Shown here: one piece after another, positions 36,108-45,401 of the stretch
Position numbering within the stretch: position 1 is the first letter of the stretch
Layout of the letters: each line of letters opens with the position of its first letter
Source of the DNA: Halocatena marina
Lineage (GTDB): Archaea > Halobacteriota > Halobacteria > Halobacteriales > Haloarculaceae
DNA length: 64,000 nt
Reading direction: 5' to 3'
NCBI RefSeq assembly: GCF_025913575.1
Contig: NZ_CP109785.1
Coordinates: forward strand, 1,240,001-1,304,000
The notes under the pieces: model-generated
The model's input: only the letters and a program-made list of their open reading frames with translations
What the model was told of the DNA's origin: nothing
Database searches by the model: none
Translations under genes and position numbers: made by a program

Positions 36108-36319
36108 GAACGTTACTCCAAGATCGTGATCTCTGCTCTTCTCTCAACGCCTTCATGAGGTCGAGAGACTCCACCAGCGCAGACTACGATAGTGAACGCC
36201 TATCGAGTCGAGGTAAGGACCGTCACCGCCAGACTTTGTACTGATCGACACTGACGAAACAGGTAACCGCGATCCTCGTGATCTTCAAGGTCATCGCTCT
36301 TGCACTCTGTTCGTGTGGC

Positions 36320-36715
36320 TTATCCCGTCTGTCTGGGATGAGGACGAGCCAATATGTACTGCCAGAACCAGACTCCTGCCACTGATCCGAGAAAGCCAGC
36401 AACGACATCGGCGTACTCGGGTTTCCGTCCTGGAATCCACTGCTGAAGGGAGTTGGTGATAACACCGTGGATGGTCGAACTGCCGACGGCAAGGACTGGC
36501 GCAGTACGTCTGCTACATTTGGCTTCGAGTGCCTTCACGAGCGTTGTCGAAAGCCCAGCGTGACCTACAAAATGAAGGAATTTGTCCGGACCGAAGCGCC
36601 CGAACTTTCGATAGCGGAAGGGGGATGGCACCATTGACCCGACGAATAGAATAACAGCAATGATTATTACTGGAATCCAACAGGATTGTGACGGGCTGTT
36701 CAGTGGTTTTTTCAT
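36320..36715 (-). CDS. VanZ-like membrane protein
   Basis: 131 residues from ATG 36715 (MKKPLNSPSQ). The layout fits VanZ-family proteins: first helix WIPVIIIAVILFVGSMVPSP, then the DKFLHFVGHAGLS motif (Asp-Lys-x-x-His-x-x-x-His), then a middle part ending in a helix with GRKPEYADVVAGFLGSVAG. Function in archaea is unknown. An in-frame ATG at 36757 is possible but adds a polar stretch without support. Confidence 0.7.
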   Translation of the reverse strand: MKKPLNSPSQSCWIPVIIIAVILFVGSMVPSPFRYRKFGRFGPDKFLHFVGHAGLSTTLVKALEAKCSRRTAPVLAVGSSTIHGVITNSLQQWIPGRKPEYADVVAGFLGSVAGVWFWQYILARPHPRQTG

Positions 36716-36921
36716 GAGTATCCTACAATCGGTAGCAACTTGGTGTTCTGGCCTCATTGCAGTTTGTGAAAATAATTTCTAATCAACACATCATATGCCG
36801 CGCTGACCGGCGCTGTCGTCTGTCGCCAACACCAAGAATTCACTCGGAGAATGGCACAGTGGTGTCTCTACCTGATTGGAGTCAAAAGAGCACTCTTCCC
36901 CCGAAAGAGTGCTGTTGTCGA

Positions 36922-37422
36922 TCATCCCATCGTTTCTCTGTCTGTTCGACGTGTTAGGAACGTTCGGTGTCCAGCAAAGTGATCGTAGACGCCACCGAGG
37001 ACAAGTCCATAGACTAGATACGCGAACAGCGTGATGATCAAGAGCGGAAGATCTTCAGCAAATGTCTCACCACCGGCCCAAATACCGTAGAGAACAGTGA
37101 CGACGTATCCTATCCAGAGAATGAAACCAAAGACGGCTCCATGAGTAAGCCCCGACTCACCAGGAAGTCCCCACGTAAAGCCTCCAAAGAGGAGTGGCCA
37201 TCCGAGAGCGAACAAGATAATAAACCAAAAAAATGTCAACCCCGCCGCTGTGAGGCTTCCCGCTTCACAGTATGGTGGACCTCCAATGGCACACAAACTC
37301 GTGAACGTGGCAAAGACGAAGATTTTGGTGCCGCTGAGAAGGAAGTCCGTGATGAGCAAAAACACCGCCAGAACGACTGTGGCAACGATTCCGCCGCCGA
37401 TACTACTTCGGGCGGGGTTCAT
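36922..37422 (-). CDS. Four-helix membrane protein, unknown function
   Basis: 166 residues, at least four hydrophobic segments (IVATVVLAVFLLITDFLL, FFWFIILFALGWPLLFGG, AVFGFILWIGYVVTVLYG, LIITLFAYLVYGLVLGGVY). A Cys-bearing loop (CAIGGPPYC) lies after the first. The C-terminus is Arg-rich. Similar haloarchaeal membrane proteins exist but I cannot name the family. It is transcribed leftward, 206 bases upstream of the VanZ-like gene. Confidence 0.6.
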   Translation of the reverse strand: MNPARSSIGGGIVATVVLAVFLLITDFLLSGTKIFVFATFTSLCAIGGPPYCEAGSLTAAGLTFFWFIILFALGWPLLFGGFTWGLPGESGLTHGAVFGFILWIGYVVTVLYGIWAGGETFAEDLPLLIITLFAYLVYGLVLGGVYDHFAGHRTFLTRRTDRETMG

Positions 37423-37640
37423 ACGCTGTCTACGGTTTCAACGATGAAAAAACTAGCACAAATGCCTCATAATTGGAATCAACGTAAGTGTATGACCGAT
37501 CAATCCCTTCTGAATACAGATCGAGGTAAAATGTATGGGTTGTGCGTGCCACAGGCGGGTTCAGGTGCTATACTCGATGACAATGACTTTTGAACCAAAC
37601 TTTTTGACGCTTGATGACGTATCAAAGCGAGTGGTGCAAC

Positions 37641-38060
37641 ATGTACGACACCGTACTTGTTCCGGTGGACGGAAGTAATTCAGCGAACCGGGCAGTCGAA
37701 CGAGCACTCGGAATCGCACAGAAGTTCGACGCAACTGTGCACACAATATTTGTTGTTGATACGACGAGGTATGGCGAATCAACACTCAGTAGCTCAGACC
37801 TCGTACTCAACGATTTAGAGACCCACGGTGCTTCGCTGCTCGAAGAGGTTGTAGATTCTGGTGACGATATGGGCATCGAGATAGTTCAACAGATCCGTCA
37901 CGGTGCTCCCCATCAGGAGATCATTACCTATGCTGACGAAATCGGCGCTGACGCCATTGTCCTTGGATATCAAGGACAGTCACACGAGCTTGCGGGCCAT
38001 ATCGGTAGCGTTGCTGACCGCGTCGTCAGGACTGCAGGCCGACCGGTGATGATCGTATGA
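37641..38060 (+). CDS. UspA-family stress protein
   Basis: 139 residues from ATG 37641 (MYDTVLVPVDGS). It has the classic first strand and Asp, TVHTIFVVD, and the C-terminal nucleotide loop LGYQGQSHELAGHIGSVADRVVR with the hydrophobic last strand RPVMIV. An in-frame ATG at 37611 exists, but MYDT is the typical family start. Confidence 0.85.
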   Translation: MYDTVLVPVDGSNSANRAVERALGIAQKFDATVHTIFVVDTTRYGESTLSSSDLVLNDLETHGASLLEEVVDSGDDMGIEIVQQIRHGAPHQEIITYADEIGADAIVLGYQGQSHELAGHIGSVADRVVRTAGRPVMIV

Positions 38061-38753
38061 TGGCGTCTGTGTATCTGGAAAGGCTTTTTCAGTGGATCCA
38101 TCATTGGTTGGGAAGACGGAAATCACGCCCACCTCAAACAATATCAAAGGAACAAACGATCAACCACAGTTAGAGTCCACCGGCATAAGCGATGTTTGAT
38201 CACCAATGACCTGTTCGGTTATTCACAACCAACATTACACAATTACAGCTGTAAATGCAAGGGTTTCCCTCAAACCAGATTGAATCCGTGCGTGGAATAG
38301 TGTGTTTTTTGTTGAACTGAATGTTGTAAGTATTATCGCTATTACAGGATCTGGACAGCGTAGTCGCCCCACGAGCCATCTCGGGTGTGTCATTGGAAAT
38401 ATGGCTACTATTATATATTAAAATCGAGCTTGCCAGAGTAAGCCTATCAATGTCTACTCTGATCGTGTAATGAGCTGTTGGCGTTCCTCGTCGTCTGCCG
38501 CGCATATCGTCAGCTTACGGATGAAGGTGTTGGCATGGCCTTGCCGAGATTCAGCCGTCACACAAGGACGTAGCGGCCGAGACGATACGAAGTATGCTGC
38601 AATCGATCGTGGAAGTCCCGTTCATACAATTGACAGGAGGACTTATTCTATTCGGCACTAATTAATGAGTGGTGGAAGCAGAGATAAGGATCTCAGGTTT
38701 CCACGGACAAACAGAGACATAGTAGAACACAGCTTGATTAGGTAATTACAACA
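38061..38753. other. Gap with a possible degraded reading frame (38460-38662)
   Basis: No intact gene. Around 38475-38550 one frame reads LLAFLVVCRAYRQLTDEGVG, and after a one-base shift another reads HKDVAAETIRSMLQSIVEV and ends at a TAA near 38662. Together they look like the remains of a small membrane protein with a frameshift; no family recognised. The AT-rich remainder shows nothing. Confidence 0.3.
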
Positions 38754-39200
38754 ATGACAGAAAACGTTCTCATTCCAGTCGATGGGTCGCCACTGTCGTT
38801 CAGAGCGCTTCGTCACGCATTGCGAGAGTATCCAGACGCCTCGATCACTGTGCTACACGTAGTCGATCTCTTCGAACCCGGCTACGGAGCACAATTTGAC
38901 TTTGAGTCTGCCTACGAACCTTTGACTGGCTCTGAAGAGTGGTACAAACGATCTGAAGAGATCACAGAACAGCTCTTCGATGAAGTCAAAGAACACGCGG
39001 ACGAGTACGGTCGTGACGTTTCCACCGTGTCTGAAATCGGCGATCCGAAACGAATCATCGTCGACTACGCCGATGAAACAGAGATTGATCATATTGTCAT
39101 TGGGGCCCACGGGCGCTCCGACGAAGAGCGACCCCTATTTGGAAGTGTCGCTGAATTGGTCGCGCGACGCGCAGCGGTCCCCGTGACACTCATTCGATAA
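38754..39200 (+). CDS. UspA-family stress protein
   Basis: 148 residues. It opens NVLIPVDGSPLSFRALRHAL, continues ITVLHVVDLFEPGYG, and has the nucleotide loop IGAHGRSDEERPLFGSVAE with end strand VPVTLIR. It is a well-formed Usp domain and probably binds ATP. It is the third single-domain Usp in this stretch. Confidence 0.88.
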   Translation: MTENVLIPVDGSPLSFRALRHALREYPDASITVLHVVDLFEPGYGAQFDFESAYEPLTGSEEWYKRSEEITEQLFDEVKEHADEYGRDVSTVSEIGDPKRIIVDYADETEIDHIVIGAHGRSDEERPLFGSVAELVARRAAVPVTLIR

Positions 39201-39523
39201 CAGTGTGATCTTTCTTTGAATGGCCTCGCAGTGCTCATAAACTGATTTGGTAGACGAGTGATTGATTGTCAAATATACAATCGCTATCGGTCGAGTACCT
39301 GTGATCAGCCCAATATAGGACATACCCTAACGCAAATTCTCATCGATATCCATCAATTCGTGGTACGTTACGGTGGTGTAAATCAGTTAATCACCTCTTG
39401 TAGACAGTCTTCATTCACTGACACAGCTACGCTTGCCTCGGACGGCTACTCTATGCGCGGTGAATAGTTCTGTCGAGAGAAAGCTTTGATAAACGTTGTA
39501 TGATTGGCTGTGCTAGATCAGTT

Positions 39524-40687
39524 ATGCGACGATTTCGACTGGGATCGGTATTCGGCATTCCGATTGAACTCGATATTACGTTTTTACTCATCATTCCGAT
39601 CTTCGCCTACCTTATCGGATCGCAAGTAGTACCGACAGCCAACCTTCTCAATATGGTTTGGGACGCTCAGATTGCCCCTCAAGCGTTAGCATCGGGTTCA
39701 ACACCGTGGATTCTCGGCACCATAGCAGCGCTTGGATTGTTCGTCGGCGTCGTTCTTCACGAACTTGGCCACTCTCTCGTCGCGCTTCATTTCGGCTACG
39801 CGATTGAGTCAATCACACTGTGGATCCTCGGCGGCATCGCCTCCATCACCGATATGCCCGAGGATTGGCGTCAAGAACTCTTGATCGCTGTTGCCGGACC
39901 GTTCGTGAGCATCCTTCTCGGAGTTGGTTGTTATCTTATCTTTCTTGTACTCCCCGAGACCTTCTATGCCGGTCGTTTCGTCCTCGGGTATTTGGCAATT
40001 CTGAACGTCGCGCTCGCTGCATTCAATTTGCTACCGGGATTTCCAATGGACGGCGGACGGGTCCTGCGCGCGCTCCTCGCTCGCACACGGTCGCACCGGC
40101 GCGCCACCCAGATCGCTGTGACCGTCGGTAAGGGATTTGCCCTCTTCCTCGGATTTATCGGTCTCCTTGGATTCAATATCATCCTTATCGGAATTGCTTT
40201 ATTTATTTATGTTGGTGCATCGAGTGAAATGCAACAACAGTTACTCGAGGATGCGTTCAAAGGCGTTTCTGTACGAAAGATTATGACGCCAGCGGAAGAT
40301 CTCGATACTGTTGCCGCAGGAACGAGCATTTCAGAGCTACTCGAACAGATGTTTAGACAGCGCCACGTCGGCTATCCTGTCGTTGATGATGGCACTGTTG
40401 TCGGCATGATTACGTTAGACGACATCAGTTCTGTGCCCCCCGTCGAACGCGACGCTATTACTGCCGCCGATATGATGGAAACCGATCTCAAGACGATTGC
40501 AACCACGGCCGACATCATTGATGCACTGTCTGAACTCCAGCGCAACAAAATCGGCCGGCTACTCGTTATGGATACTGATGACGAACTCACCGGTATGATC
40601 ACTCGAACAGATCTCACACGAGCGCTATCGATTGCTAATCAGATTGAATCAACTGACTATGCGAATAGCAGACAGAGAAACTCTTGA
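39524..40687 (+). CDS. Site-2-protease-family (M50) membrane metalloprotease with two CBS domains
   Basis: 387 residues. The HExxH motif VVLHELGHSLVA lies in a membrane helix near residue 88, and the second metal-site motif NLLPGFPMDGGRVLRAL near residue 170; six or so helices surround them. A CBS pair follows (about residues 250-375: VRKIMTPAEDLDTVAAG ... MITLDDIS, and ADMMETDLKTIATTAD ... MITRTDL), likely binding adenine nucleotides to regulate cleavage. MRRFRLGSVFGIPIE is the usual family N-terminus, so ATG 39524 is preferred to 39500. Confidence 0.9.
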   Translation: MRRFRLGSVFGIPIELDITFLLIIPIFAYLIGSQVVPTANLLNMVWDAQIAPQALASGSTPWILGTIAALGLFVGVVLHELGHSLVALHFGYAIESITLWILGGIASITDMPEDWRQELLIAVAGPFVSILLGVGCYLIFLVLPETFYAGRFVLGYLAILNVALAAFNLLPGFPMDGGRVLRALLARTRSHRRATQIAVTVGKGFALFLGFIGLLGFNIILIGIALFIYVGASSEMQQQLLEDAFKGVSVRKIMTPAEDLDTVAAGTSISELLEQMFRQRHVGYPVVDDGTVVGMITLDDISSVPPVERDAITAADMMETDLKTIATTADIIDALSELQRNKIGRLLVMDTDDELTGMITRTDLTRALSIANQIESTDYANSRQRNS

Positions 40688-40939
40688 GCCGTCTCTCAGA
40701 TGCACCGGCGAGAGTCGCGCCACAATCGCAGACCGGAATTCACGCAAATGATCGTATCTACATGAATCGGCGCACGGACGATCACAGCCAGATCTCCGAT
40801 GAAACGTGAAACTGGACTCCAGCAGCACGACCGGGATCATGTGATTTTCTGTTTATATGGCGCACGGAAATGTTACAGAAACGAGCGTACTTGTGCAGAC
40901 TCCGGTACACATAGGACGTTCGAACTCAATTGTGCACGT

Positions 40940-41470
40940 ATGGCTCATTCCGAACGGATTGCTATTCTCGGTGGTACGTTCACACCAATTCATAGTGGTC
41001 ACCGTGCCCTCTTACACAAAGCTTTCCAAACCGCAGATCGTCTTGAGGGGAGCGACGGCCACGTTATCGTTGGTCTCGTTTCGACTACTCTTGCCAAGCA
41101 GACACGAAGTGATCCATCCCACGCCGAACTGCTCGGTTCCTTTCAAGACCGACGGGAAAATCTCGATGCCGAACTTAATCGGATGTCCGATGCTTACACT
41201 GCAACCTACGAGATCATTCAGTTAGAAGATACTTTGGGCCCTGCTGCAACACGTGAAGATGTGGATGCGCTTGTCATTTCTCCAGAGACAAAAGCTCAAC
41301 GTCGTGCTCACGAACTCAACCAACGCCGCATTGATACCGGCCTCCAGCCGCTTGAAGTTCATACATCTCCATTTGTTATCGCAGAAGACGGCGTCCGAAT
41401 CAGCAGTACCCGCATTCGAAATGGAGAAATCGATGTTCACGGACGTGTGTTGGATTCCTCTGAAGAATAG
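40940..41470 (+). CDS. coaD: Phosphopantetheine adenylyltransferase, archaeal CoaD type
   Basis: 176 residues. It makes dephospho-CoA from 4'-phosphopantetheine and ATP. The nucleotidyltransferase signature ILGGTFTPIHSGHRALL (with HxGH) is at the N-terminus and ISSTRIRNGEID at the C-terminal end. The spacing and KTEE-free C-terminus fit archaeal PPAT and not NMN adenylyltransferase. ATG 40940 (MAHSERIAILGG) is preferred; the frame is open upstream but without coding character. It stands alone. Confidence 0.85.
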   Translation: MAHSERIAILGGTFTPIHSGHRALLHKAFQTADRLEGSDGHVIVGLVSTTLAKQTRSDPSHAELLGSFQDRRENLDAELNRMSDAYTATYEIIQLEDTLGPAATREDVDALVISPETKAQRRAHELNQRRIDTGLQPLEVHTSPFVIAEDGVRISSTRIRNGEIDVHGRVLDSSEE

Positions 41471-42068
41471 TTAAGGCTGATAAACACATCATGTCGTGTA
41501 TCGATTCTATAACATTGTTTATTTATTATGTACTAGAATTTTATATGTGGGAGATAATCTAATGATTATCGATGATCTTTGAATAACAACTATAGTCACA
41601 TTTTCTGAGTAAGATGTGATCGCACGTACGCACCATCAATTCACTATCATTATATGGGCGATACTCTTTGGACAATCCTTTTAGTGGCCGCTATACAAAT
41701 TCGGCGGCAAACGCTATCAAAGCTAGAATAAACAGTATATTCATTCGGAGCTAGTCCAAGTAATAACATAAAAATTACAGACATATTATTTGTACTGTCA
41801 AATCATTTCTTATTTATGACTGAACATTCTACCGCGTGTATAGTTCAGCGTATACAAAACCGTAGAGTTCATTAAGTATTGATTGCTGATACATCATCGA
41901 ATATATTGTATTCTAAATAATAGGCTCGACCACTGATCGAACGATGAATGGAGAAGTGGTACACAAGTGAATCAAAATTTCACTCCGTATCGTCGTCCCC
42001 GAATCGATTTTTGAACCATCCACTGTCGATGATCTCCAAACACGGGAATATACGGCGTCGCTATCAGA
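41471..42068. other. AT-rich gap, no gene
   Basis: 598 bases, mostly AT-rich, between the convergent coaD and MscS genes. No coding, RNA or repeat feature recognised. Confidence 0.5.
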
Positions 42069-43238
42069 TTAGACGGTATCGTTGTTCTCAACCGCTTTCA
42101 CTCCGGAATCGCTGTCTCCATTCGAAGAAATGCTCTCGTCGGTTGAGGTTGACACAGCTTTTGCGTCGGTCGAATCCTCCGTTGTCACACGCACATCTCG
42201 TTGCGGGAACGGGATTTCGATACCGACATCCATCAGTCGCTTGTAGATCGTCCGATTGAGTTTGTGGTGGACTTTGACAGCCTGCGTCGGTGCGCGCACC
42301 CAACAAAAGAGTTCGTATTGGAGCGCCGAGTCTCCAAACTGACGGAACCGCATACGTGGCTTCGGGTTGTCGAGGACAAGCGTTTCATCGCTTGCTATCT
42401 CTATAATAAGCTCTTCAAATGTGTCGATGTTAGTGCCGTACGCAACCCCAATTGGAACTCGAAGCCGCTTTCTCGTCTCTGGTGCTGACTGATTGATCAC
42501 TTTCGCAGCGTTGAGAATCGAATTCGGAACGGTGATGAGTACCTCATCACGCGTCATAAGCGTCGTCGATCGCACCCCGACGTTGACAACGGTCCCCGCC
42601 TCTCCGGTGTCCAATTTAATGTAATCGCCAAGCTTGTACGTGTCGTCGAAGTAGAGCGCTATACCGCCGAAGAAGTTTGCGACGGTATCTCTTGCAGCGA
42701 AACCAACTGCCATGCCAGCGATTCCCGCAGCGCCCAACAGTGGTGAGATGCTGTAACCCCACACAGAGAGTAACGTCGCTATAGTGCCAGCAGAGACAAC
42801 GAGCGTCCAGATATTCGAAAAAATGGGAGCAAAGTCGAACCGAGAATCTTTTCCTTTCACCTCGTCGACAATTCGATTGACGATGCGATTTGCCGCGAAG
42901 GCCCATGCAAGCAAGATGACCGACAACGATGGTCTCCCGAAGAAATTATTTATTTGTCCATCTGTTAGAATTACATTATCAACTACTGATGGAATCTGTG
43001 TCAGCAAAAACACTCCTGTCAGTGCGGCTGTGAGGACGATCGGAATCCGGAGTTCCTCGACGAGAATATGATCGTACTTTGTCTCCGTACGCTTTGTGTA
43101 TCGCAACAGCGACCTGAGCACGATAAATTCGAGAACCACTGCAACACCAATAGAAATTCCAAGCAATAGCACCGTCGCCTGCCACACACCAATTTCTCCA
43201 AGCAACTCGGTCAAACTTCTGCTAACGACATTACCCAT
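42069..43238 (-). CDS. MscS-family mechanosensitive channel
   Basis: 389 residues. After four or so N-terminal helices comes the pore helix with Gly/Ala packing (GAAGIAGMAVGFAARDTVAN) and the beta domain that starts GGIALYFDDTYKLGDYIKLD, with the motif VGVRSTTLMTRDEVLITVPN. A C-terminal alpha/beta part follows, and a Ser/Asp-rich tail. The channel opens on membrane tension to release solutes at osmotic downshock. Normal length. Confidence 0.92.
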   Translation of the reverse strand: MGNVVSRSLTELLGEIGVWQATVLLLGISIGVAVVLEFIVLRSLLRYTKRTETKYDHILVEELRIPIVLTAALTGVFLLTQIPSVVDNVILTDGQINNFFGRPSLSVILLAWAFAANRIVNRIVDEVKGKDSRFDFAPIFSNIWTLVVSAGTIATLLSVWGYSISPLLGAAGIAGMAVGFAARDTVANFFGGIALYFDDTYKLGDYIKLDTGEAGTVVNVGVRSTTLMTRDEVLITVPNSILNAAKVINQSAPETRKRLRVPIGVAYGTNIDTFEELIIEIASDETLVLDNPKPRMRFRQFGDSALQYELFCWVRAPTQAVKVHHKLNRTIYKRLMDVGIEIPFPQRDVRVTTEDSTDAKAVSTSTDESISSNGDSDSGVKAVENNDTV

Positions 43239-44041
43239 TACTCGCTACAGGAATAGCCCCAAATTAAGAGTTCCTACCCTGGTGCAGTCGATCGATTTTT
43301 CCAATAACCACGCCGATTACCACTCAAGTCTATCCGTGCCATGGGTGGGAAAATCGTTTCTACCATCTGTTCGATCACTTTGTGAACCTCGACAATGTGG
43401 AGCAAAGAATGGCACCTGTACCACTCGCGAAACGTATTAGATGGTTCAGAAGGGATAATATCTATAGTCTTAAGTGCACTGAATTATTGGTCTCTGGGGT
43501 AGAATTGATTAGTTTAGTATTCGCTGTTGCACTCGGATATATGGCAATCTCTGATGAAGTAGTCACTCTAAACCTATTTAGTTGTCCTCAGTGTTGTACT
43601 GTTGCCCGGTTTGGCGTTCGAACGTCGCCATATTGATTGGACGTAGCGGAGAGAACTGTTTGGACACATTCTATAAGAGTATTGGTATTTAGTACTAGTG
43701 TGGTCGTTGTCGAGCACTGATCGTGCTTTCGGTACCCTGCACTGTGAACTTCCCTCCTCTCAATGTAGTCTATACACGCGTGAGCACGTCTATTATGAGC
43801 TCCGTGTAGAGTGAATTTCCTATACGAGACGAGAGAAAAGGGCGCTGAACAGGTCTAGATAGTTGTGGGTGACAAGAAAGAGAGCTTTCTGTTACGTTCA
43901 CGACGGCAATCGGGTGTACGGACTCCATTCGAACAGATATGTACTACTGGAAATTTTTACAATCGAAATTTAGAGCCACTATAGAAACTATTAAGTGAGT
44001 AATGAACGGTTCTATTTGTATATTCGAAATCAACCGTGACC
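43239..44041. other. Gap with one weak open frame (43382-43636)
   Basis: About 800 bases. A plus-strand GTG frame at 43382-43636 (84 codons) contains one hydrophobic stretch (ELLVSGVELISLVFAVALGY) and might encode a small membrane protein, but codon use is poor. The rest is empty apart from the promoter of the Lrp gene. Confidence 0.3.
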
Positions 44042-44821
44042 ATGCCAGAACCAGAAACTGACTATCGGCTCGACGACATTGATCGTCGTATCCTTTATGC
44101 ACTCATGCAAGACGGGCGTAATACGACCGCCGCCTCGATTGCTGATACAGTTAATGTGTCGGGGGCGACCGTTCGAAACAGGATCCAGAACCTCGAAGAA
44201 CGGGGCATCCTCCGTGGGTACACCGCACACGTTGACTTCGAACGGGCCGGTGGAAAGCTCGTGAATCTCTACTTGTGTAACGTTCCAATTCCAGAACGCG
44301 AAGCACTCGCTCACAGATCCCGCGCGATTCCCGGTGTCGTCAACGTCCGAACGCTGATGACAGGTCGTGAAAATCTTCATGTCGTTGCGATTGGTGAGCA
44401 TACCAAAGATCTGCAACGAGTCTCTCGAAATCTCTCGCAACTCGGCATCGAAATCGAGGATGAAGATTTGATTGAAGACGAATTCTTCAGCCCGTATACA
44501 CCGTTTGGCCCGGATGACGACCAACAAACCGATGAACCAGACGACTTCATCAGCCTCACGGGGCAAGCTAACATCATTCAACTGACCGTCCGATCGAAGG
44601 CTCCGATCGCAGGCCATAGCCTCGAAGAAGCGAGTGATCAAGGTATTCTCGACAACAATACGCTCGTCATCGGTATCGAGCGAGATGACCAAGAACTCAC
44701 ACCTCACGGCAACACGGTCGTTCATCCAGATGACATCGTTACCGTGCTCTCACGGAAGAACACTGACGGAACAGCACTAGAGATCTTCCGCGGATCCAAC
44801 GCTGAGCCAGCTGAGCGATGA
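44042..44821 (+). CDS. Lrp/AsnC-type regulator with C-terminal RCK (TrkA-C) domain
   Basis: 259 residues. It has an AsnC winged helix (about 10-60: LDDIDRRILYALMQDGR, TVRNRIQNLEERGILRGY), a Lrp ligand-type domain (~70-145), an acidic linker (DDDQQTDEPDD), and an RCK_C domain (~175-250: RSKAPIAGHSLEEA ... VVHPDDIVTVLSRK). The RCK_C part is usual in potassium and other transporters and binds small ligands. Start ATG 44042. The stop overlaps a 56-codon gene by 4 bases, and that gene overlaps the UspA gene, so the regulator is co-translated with the transporter it probably controls. Confidence 0.88.
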   Translation: MPEPETDYRLDDIDRRILYALMQDGRNTTAASIADTVNVSGATVRNRIQNLEERGILRGYTAHVDFERAGGKLVNLYLCNVPIPEREALAHRSRAIPGVVNVRTLMTGRENLHVVAIGEHTKDLQRVSRNLSQLGIEIEDEDLIEDEFFSPYTPFGPDDDQQTDEPDDFISLTGQANIIQLTVRSKAPIAGHSLEEASDQGILDNNTLVIGIERDDQELTPHGNTVVHPDDIVTVLSRKNTDGTALEIFRGSNAEPAER

Positions 44822-44988
44822 CACGACTACCGTGGAACGGAACTCATGTTCGACGCTGGTTCGTTCGTAATACAGTTTACCACGAGTATCAGAACCGCGG
44901 AATCAATTTCATCTCCGACCCCGAGATCGAGTCGCGTCCAAACGACACTGTGGACAAACAGCAGCTCCGGTCTACTATAAATCGATGA
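44818..44988 (+). CDS. 56-residue unknown protein, coupled on both sides
   Basis: ATG 44818 overlaps the stop of the Lrp gene (ATGA) and its own TGA overlaps the ATG of the UspA gene (ATGA). A frame that exactly fills the space with four-base overlaps at both ends is strong evidence for a real gene. The protein starts MTRLPWNGTHVRRWFVRN, is basic at the N-terminus and acidic/polar later, and has no membrane segment. I do not recognise it. It may be an accessory of the transporter, or may mainly couple translation. Confidence 0.65.
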   Translation: MTRLPWNGTHVRRWFVRNTVYHEYQNRGINFISDPEIESRPNDTVDKQQLRSTINR

Positions 44989-45401
44989 GCAAGTCACTTA
45001 CCGAATCGATAATCGTTCCGATCGCTAACCAAGAAGACGCCCAAGCAACGGCGACAGCCCTCGAACCGTACGATGTCGGTGATATTACCATCTTGTATGT
45101 CGTCGAGAAAGGCGAAGGAGTCCCCGATAAAACTCCGGTTGAACAGTCCAAACAAGTTGCTAGTGAGTCGTTCGATATCTTCAAAGAGACGTTCCCCGAG
45201 GCCAAAACGGAAACCACATATCAACGTAACGTAGTCGCGGGAATCATTGAGGCTGCACGAGACGTTGATGCGAGCGCGATCGCTTTCCGACCTCGGGGTG
45301 GTGCCCGAATCCGCCAGTTCCTCGCTGGGGACCGCTCTCTCCGTCTGATTACCGAGGCGGAACGACCAGTTATTGCCCTCTCCGTGGAGGTGGATGAGTA
45401 A
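44985..45401 (+). CDS. UspA-family protein of the transporter operon
   Basis: 138 residues. It starts SLTESIIVPIANQEDAQATATAL, with VGDITILYVVEK and the end RPVIALSVEV, so it has the Usp fold. The nucleotide loop is atypical: the G-x2-G segment is replaced by FRPRGGARIRQFLAGD, so ATP binding may be lost or altered. Its stop shares one base with the permease start (TAATG). Such Usp proteins next to permeases probably regulate them. Confidence 0.8.
   Translation: MSKSLTESIIVPIANQEDAQATATALEPYDVGDITILYVVEKGEGVPDKTPVEQSKQVASESFDIFKETFPEAKTETTYQRNVVAGIIEAARDVDASAIAFRPRGGARIRQFLAGDRSLRLITEAERPVIALSVEVDE

Noticed and set aside
39258..39467. 69-codon frame between UspA and the M50 protease
   Set aside because: Starts with GTG, has no motif and composition unlike the neighbours.
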